Origin: Actinomycetota bacterium
GTDB lineage: Bacteria; Actinomycetota; Actinomycetes; Propionibacteriales; Nocardioidaceae
Assembly (NCBI GenBank): GCA_009702305.1
Contig: WLIH01000053.1
Location: 1 to 9,575 of the forward strand
Length of the DNA: 9,575 nucleotides
Reading direction: 5' to 3'
Below the pieces are notes generated by a model. It was not told where the DNA came from. It saw only the letters and a list, made by a program, of their open reading frames with translations, and searched no databases. The translations under genes were made by a program, and so were the position numbers. Below, in pieces: positions 6,956-9,575 of the stretch (the first letter of the stretch is position 1; the number at the start of each line of letters is the position of its first letter).

Positions 6956-7080
6956 CGTGCGTCTTCCCATCCGGACTTTCACCGTCGGTCCAGGAATTGC
7001 ACCTGATCAACCGATCGCTGGCTGCGATCGGGTCGCGGACTGTCACCGCCGGCTCGGAATTACACCGACCCCAGAGCACG
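6956..7080 (-). promoter_or_regulatory. FMN riboswitch (RFN element)
   Basis: Reading the - strand from 7080, the conserved FMN aptamer blocks appear in order: GTGTAATTCCGAGCCGGCGG, then TGACAGTCCGCGA, a variable stem, GGTGCAATTCCTGGACCGACGG, and TGAAAGTCCGGATGGGAAGA. The closing stem can form between CGTGCTCT (7080-7073) and AGACGCACG (6964-6956), with one bulged base. The variable arm is a perfect 7-bp hairpin: CCGATCG and CGATCGG at 7031-7025 and 7017-7011. In known cases FMN binding represses riboflavin biosynthesis genes. Its place directly upstream of ribD fits that role exactly. Confidence 0.95.
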
Positions 7081-7093
7081 CGAGCAATGTTCA

Positions 7094-7126
7094 CTCGTCG
7101 GGTGGAGTTTAACCACAGCCGACGAG
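7094..7126. repeat. Inverted repeat centred on the rib -10 box
   Basis: CTCGTCGG at 7094-7101 is the exact reverse complement of CCGACGAG at 7119-7126, and an inner TGG (7103-7105) matches CCA (7113-7115). The centre, near 7110, falls on the AT-rich AGTTTAA that also holds the candidate -10 box. It could be an operator for a dimeric regulator, or a hairpin at the 5' end of the transcript. Confidence 0.6.
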
Positions 7127-7135
7127 ACCGGTCGA
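7106..7135 (-). promoter_or_regulatory. Candidate promoter of the rib operon
   Basis: On the - strand, TAAACT (7111-7106) fits the -10 consensus TANNNT and stands out as AT-rich in a very GC-rich region. TCGACC (7135-7130) lies 18 nt upstream as a plausible -35 element. Transcription would begin near 7100, about 20 nt before the FMN aptamer, which is a sensible leader. The -35 match is loose. Confidence 0.5.
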
Positions 7136-7183
7136 AAGCCGCCGCGGATCGGACCGGCCCGCCGCGAAAGTCAGGGACGTTCC

Positions 7184-7204
7184 GCACGCCCAGAGGCCGC
7201 GTGC
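7184..7204 (-). terminator. GC-rich hairpin after rpe, possible terminator
   Basis: GCACGC at 7184-7189 is complementary to GCGTGC at 7199-7204 (a second GCGTGC lies at 7205-7210), with a 9-nt loop. It lies 20 bp past the rpe stop and upstream of the rib promoter, where a terminator is expected. The stem has 6 bp and no T-run follows. Confidence 0.35.
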
Positions 7205-7223
7205 GCGTGCCGAAGGTCCACGA

Positions 7224-7889
7224 CTATCGGGGCGTGACGGCCTCGGCCGCTGCCCGCAGGTCGGCCACCATCCGGTCGGGGTCGTCGGCGGAGTAGACGG
7301 CCGAGCCGGCGACGAAGACGTCGGCTCCGGCCTCCACGCACCGCTCGATGGTCTCGAGGGACACGCCACCGTCGACCTGGAGCCAGGTCTCGACGCCGTG
7401 CTTGTCCATCAGGGCCCGCGCCCGGCGGATCTTCGGCAGGCACAGGTCCAGGAAGCGCTGGCCGCCGAAGCCCGGCTCGACGGTCATCACGAGCAGCATG
7501 TCGAGCTCGGGCAGCAGGTCCTCGTAGGGCTCGATCGGCGTGGCCGGCTTCAGCGCCATGCTCGCGCGCGCCCCGGCCTTGCGGATCTCGCGCGCCAGCC
7601 GGATCGGTGCCTTCGCCGCCTCGACGTGGAAGGTCACCGAGCCGCAGCCGGCCTCGACGTAGGTCACGGCGTTGGTGTCGGGATCCTCGATCATCAGGTG
7701 CGCGTCGAGCGGGATGCTCGTCGACCGCGCCAGCGCCTCGACCATGGTCGGGCCGAACGTGAGGTTGGGGACGAAGTGGTTGTCCATCACGTCGACGTGC
7801 ACCCAGTCGGCGCTGCCGATCCGCGCGACCTCCGCCCCCAGCTGCGAGAAGTCGGCGTTGAGGATGCTCGGAGTGATCTGGATGCCCAC
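7224..7889 (-). CDS. rpe: Ribulose-phosphate 3-epimerase (Rpe)
   Basis: A 221-residue TIM-barrel enzyme that interconverts ribulose 5-phosphate and xylulose 5-phosphate in the pentose phosphate pathway. The start [14 protein letters not shown] (5-18) has conserved Ser8. [19 protein letters not shown] (29-47) carries His31 and the catalytic Asp33, [10 protein letters not shown] (62-71) carries His64, and [12 protein letters not shown] (135-146) is the phosphate-side loop. VDGGV (172-176) carries the second catalytic Asp173, and FVAGSAVYS (192-200) closes the barrel. GTG 7889 is preferred: the family's conserved N-terminus begins there, and an earlier in-frame ATG would add 27 Arg/Gly-rich residues inside the upstream gene. 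TAGGAT (7903-7898) lies 8 nt upstream and could be either a -10 box or a ribosome-binding site (AGGA). It supplies and drains ribulose 5-phosphate, a RibBA substrate. Confidence 0.95.
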   Translation of the reverse strand: MGIQITPSILNADFSQLGAEVARIGSADWVHVDVMDNHFVPNLTFGPTMVEALARSTSIPLDAHLMIEDPDTNAVTYVEAGCGSVTFHVEAAKAPIRLAREIRKAGARASMALKPATPIEPYEDLLPELDMLLVMTVEPGFGGQRFLDLCLPKIRRARALMDKHGVETWLQVDGGVSLETIERCVEAGADVFVAGSAVYSADDPDRMVADLRAAAEAVTPR

Positions 7890-7903
7890 GGGGGCTGATC
7901 CTA
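7890..7903 (-). promoter_or_regulatory. TAGGAT box upstream of the rpe GTG; -10 box or ribosome-binding site
   Basis: TAGGAT (7903-7898) is followed by 8 nt (CAGCCCCC) and the GTG at 7889, inside the 17-bp gap after the polymerase-domain gene. It matches TANNNT for a leaderless start, but the AGGA within it is also correctly placed for ribosome binding. The sequence does not settle which. Confidence 0.35.
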
Positions 7904-7906
7904 GGC

Positions 7907-8875
7907 TCAGTCGTCGCCGCCGGGCTCCTCCGGCTCCTCCTGGCCGTCGCGGGCGTCGCGCTCCGCCCACCCCAGCAGGGGCGCGAGGTCGAAGGCGTGG
8001 TCGTCGATGTCGGCGTGCAGGTCACCCAGCCGGGCGAAGCGCTCGGGGACCGTGAAGATCGTGAAGTCGCGCGGATCGCACTCGTCCACCTCGGACCAGT
8101 CGATCGGCGTCGAGACCCTGGCGTCGGGCAGCCCCCGCACGCTGTACGCCGCAGCGATGGTGTGGTCGCGGGCGTTCTGGTTGTAGTCGACGAAGACGGC
8201 CCGAGGGTCACGGTCCTTCTTCCACCAGGTCGTCGTGACGTCCTGCGGGGCACGCCGCTCGACCTCGCGGGCGAAGGCGAGCGCGGCCCGGCGTACGTCC
8301 TTGAAGCCGTGGTCGGGCGGCACCCGGACGTAGATGTGCAGGCCCTTGCTGCCACTGGTCTTGGGGTAGCCGACGGCGCCGAGCCCGTCGAGCACCTCGT
8401 GGACGACGTGCGCGACCCGCCGCACCGTGGCGTAGTCGCACTCGGCCCCGGGGTCGAGGTCGATGCGCCACTCGTCGGGCCGCTCGGTGTCGGCGCGGCG
8501 ACTGTTCCACGGGTGGAACTCCACCGTCGACATCTGCACGGCCCAGATCACGGCGCCCAGCTCGGTCACGCACAGCTCGTCGGCGGTCCGGCTCCACCGA
8601 GGGAAGAACAGCTCGACCGTCTCGACCCAGTCGGGTGCGCCCGCGGGCAGCCGCTTCTGGTGCACCTTGGCGCCGTCGAGTCCCTTCGGGAAGCGATGCA
8701 GCATGCACGGTCGCTCCCAGAGGGCATGGACGATGCCGGGGCCGACCGCCAGGTAGTAGTCGACGAGGTCGAGCTTGGTCGCGCCGCTCTGCGGGAAGTA
8801 GACGCGATCGGGGTTGCTGACGCGCACGACCCGGTTGTCGACCTCGATCTCCACCGACGGTGACTTCGTGGCCAT
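7907..8875 (-). CDS. Stand-alone LigD-type primase/polymerase domain protein (NHEJ archaeo-eukaryotic primase family)
   Basis: A 322-residue protein matching the polymerase domain of bacterial LigD. The N-terminus [30 protein letters not shown] (17-46) is typical. [14 protein letters not shown] (55-68) and FHPWNSR (120-126) follow. Catalytic motif I is DLDPG, with Asp139 and Asp141; motif II is SGSKGLH (174-180), with Ser176 and His180; motif III is [13 protein letters not shown] (227-239), with Asp230. All expected catalytic residues are present. Known relatives add ribo- or deoxyribonucleotides at double-strand breaks together with Ku. No ligase or nuclease domain is present in this protein, and no ku gene is in the window, so it resembles the separate PolD-type proteins of mycobacteria. 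The end is an acidic Glu/Pro/Gly tail (about 307-322). TAGGTT lies 6 nt before ATG 8875. The gene lies 28 bp after rsmB and 17 bp before rpe. Confidence 0.9.
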   Translation of the reverse strand: MATKSPSVEIEVDNRVVRVSNPDRVYFPQSGATKLDLVDYYLAVGPGIVHALWERPCMLHRFPKGLDGAKVHQKRLPAGAPDWVETVELFFPRWSRTADELCVTELGAVIWAVQMSTVEFHPWNSRRADTERPDEWRIDLDPGAECDYATVRRVAHVVHEVLDGLGAVGYPKTSGSKGLHIYVRVPPDHGFKDVRRAALAFAREVERRAPQDVTTTWWKKDRDPRAVFVDYNQNARDHTIAAAYSVRGLPDARVSTPIDWSEVDECDPRDFTIFTVPERFARLGDLHADIDDHAFDLAPLLGWAERDARDGQEEPEEPGGDD

Positions 8876-8887
8876 GACCTGAACCTA
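8876..8887 (-). promoter_or_regulatory. TAGGTT box 6 nt before the polymerase-domain gene; candidate leaderless promoter
   Basis: TAGGTT (8887-8882) and the spacer CAGGTC precede the ATG at 8875. It fits TANNNT at leaderless spacing and lies in the 28-bp gap after rsmB. The AGG within it could instead be a weak ribosome-binding site. Confidence 0.4.
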
Positions 8888-8903
8888 TCGGTCGTGGTCC
8901 GAC

Positions 8904-9575
8904 TCAGGCAGTGCGTCGCAGCAGCGCCAGGAACATCGCGTCCGTGCCGTGCCGGTGCGGCCACAGCTGCACGGTGCCGGGCAGCGGGCCGACGCAGTCG
9001 GGCACGTGCGCGAACTGGGGGGCGAGATCGACGAGCTCGACGTCGGCACGCTGCTCGAGCAGGGACGCGACCACCTCGGCGGTCTCGGAGAGCAGGGGCG
9101 AGCAGGTCGCGTAGAGGACCAGCCCGTCGGCACGCACCAGGTCGAGCGCCGAGGTCAGCAGCGCCCGCTGCAGCAGCACCAGGCCGAGCAGATCCTCCGG
9201 CTTGCGGCGCCAGCGGGCCTCGGGCCGGCGGCGCAGGGCCCCCAGACCGGTGCAGGGCGCATCGACCAGGACCCGGTCGAACGTCGCCGGGCGCCACGGC
9301 GGAGCCGTCCCGTCGGCGGTGACGACCCCGAGCACGCCGTCCGCCCCGGCCAGGGAGCGGGCCACCAGCCGGGCCCGATGGTGCTGGCGCTCACCGGCCA
9401 CCAGACCGGCGCCGCGCTGGGCCGCCAACGCAGCGAGCAGGGCGCTCTTGCCGCCGGGTCCGGCACACAGGTCGAGCCACGTGGAGTCCTGGCCGGAGAG
9501 CGGTGCGACGGCCAGGGCGACGGCGACCAGCTGGGAGCCTTCGTCCTGCACTCCCGCGCGCCCCTCGGCCACCGC
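8904..9575 (-). CDS. rsmB: 16S rRNA (cytosine-C5)-methyltransferase RsmB/Sun family (C-terminal part, partial)
   Basis: The frame is open from the right edge to TGA at 8906-8904 and gives the last 223 residues; the start and the N-terminal NusB-like domain, if present, lie outside the window. The S-adenosylmethionine-dependent RNA m5C methyltransferase core is clear. GVQDEGSQLVA (8-18) is the family lead-in, and DLCAGPGGKSA (35-45) is the methyl-donor loop. DAPCTGLGALRRRPEARWR (105-123) contains Cys108 of motif IV, and YATCSPLLSE (155-164) contains the catalytic Cys158 of motif VI. It probably methylates C967 of 16S rRNA. Other RsmB/NOL1/NOP2-family proteins share these motifs, but the adjacency to rpe, common in actinobacteria (fmt-rsmB-rpe), supports RsmB. 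The final LLRRTA is normal for the family, so the gene appears intact at this end. Confidence 0.92.
   Translation of the reverse strand, partial: AVAEGRAGVQDEGSQLVAVALAVAPLSGQDSTWLDLCAGPGGKSALLAALAAQRGAGLVAGERQHHRARLVARSLAGADGVLGVVTADGTAPPWRPATFDRVLVDAPCTGLGALRRRPEARWRRKPEDLLGLVLLQRALLTSALDLVRADGLVLYATCSPLLSETAEVVASLLEQRADVELVDLAPQFAHVPDCVGPLPGTVQLWPHRHGTDAMFLALLRRTA

Noticed and set aside
6864..7187. An N-terminal extension of RibD running through the leader
   Set aside because: The extra codons would translate the FMN aptamer itself. RibD conservation and the GAGGGG site both support ATG 6863.
1..9575. A search for mobile elements, CRISPR arrays, tRNA genes and defence systems
   Set aside because: No transposase, integrase, long direct repeat, regular spacer array or tRNA-like fold was seen. 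GC content and codon style look uniform throughout.

Overview
The window is very GC-rich, with dense codon-biased genes, short spacers and high third-position GC. It looks like the chromosome of a high-GC actinobacterium. Gene content and order (rsmB, rpe, ribD-ribE-ribBA-ribH, hisE, hisG, then a PH-domain membrane protein) would fit a Nocardioides-type genome, but the genus is inference. No tRNA, rRNA, CRISPR array, phage gene or insertion sequence is visible.

Left part (1-1799, + strand): the C-terminal end of a flavin-dependent LLM-class monooxygenase, a small P-loop kinase-like protein, and an aldose 1-epimerase family protein that begins 4 bp after it. A perfect 11-bp hairpin (1802-1829) separates these from everything that follows.

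Main part (1830-9575, all - strand, so read from right to left): the C-terminal part of RsmB (16S rRNA m5C methyltransferase), a stand-alone LigD-type primase/polymerase domain protein, and rpe. Then comes a 360-bp regulatory gap, followed by the riboflavin genes ribD-ribE-ribBA-ribH, then hisE-hisG and a small two-helix membrane protein with a bacterial PH-like domain. The gap holds a candidate promoter, an inverted repeat over its -10 box, an FMN riboswitch and a hairpin-rich leader.

The four rib genes are stacked with 1-4 bp overlaps and strong Shine-Dalgarno sequences. Together they encode every committed step from GTP and ribulose 5-phosphate to riboflavin, except the 5-amino-6-ribitylamino-uracil phosphate phosphatase, which is normally encoded elsewhere. 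rpe connects to the same pool, because ribulose 5-phosphate is a RibB substrate and also feeds PRPP, which HisG consumes. hisE and hisG catalyse the first two steps of histidine synthesis.

This is mostly an ordinary housekeeping region and I do not see a convincing new system. The points most worth a second look are the inverted repeat centred on the rib promoter, the riboswitch leader with competing hairpins that could hide the ribD ribosome-binding site, several starts with a TANNNT box 6-8 nt upstream that suggest leaderless mRNAs, and the NHEJ-type polymerase lying between rsmB and rpe.
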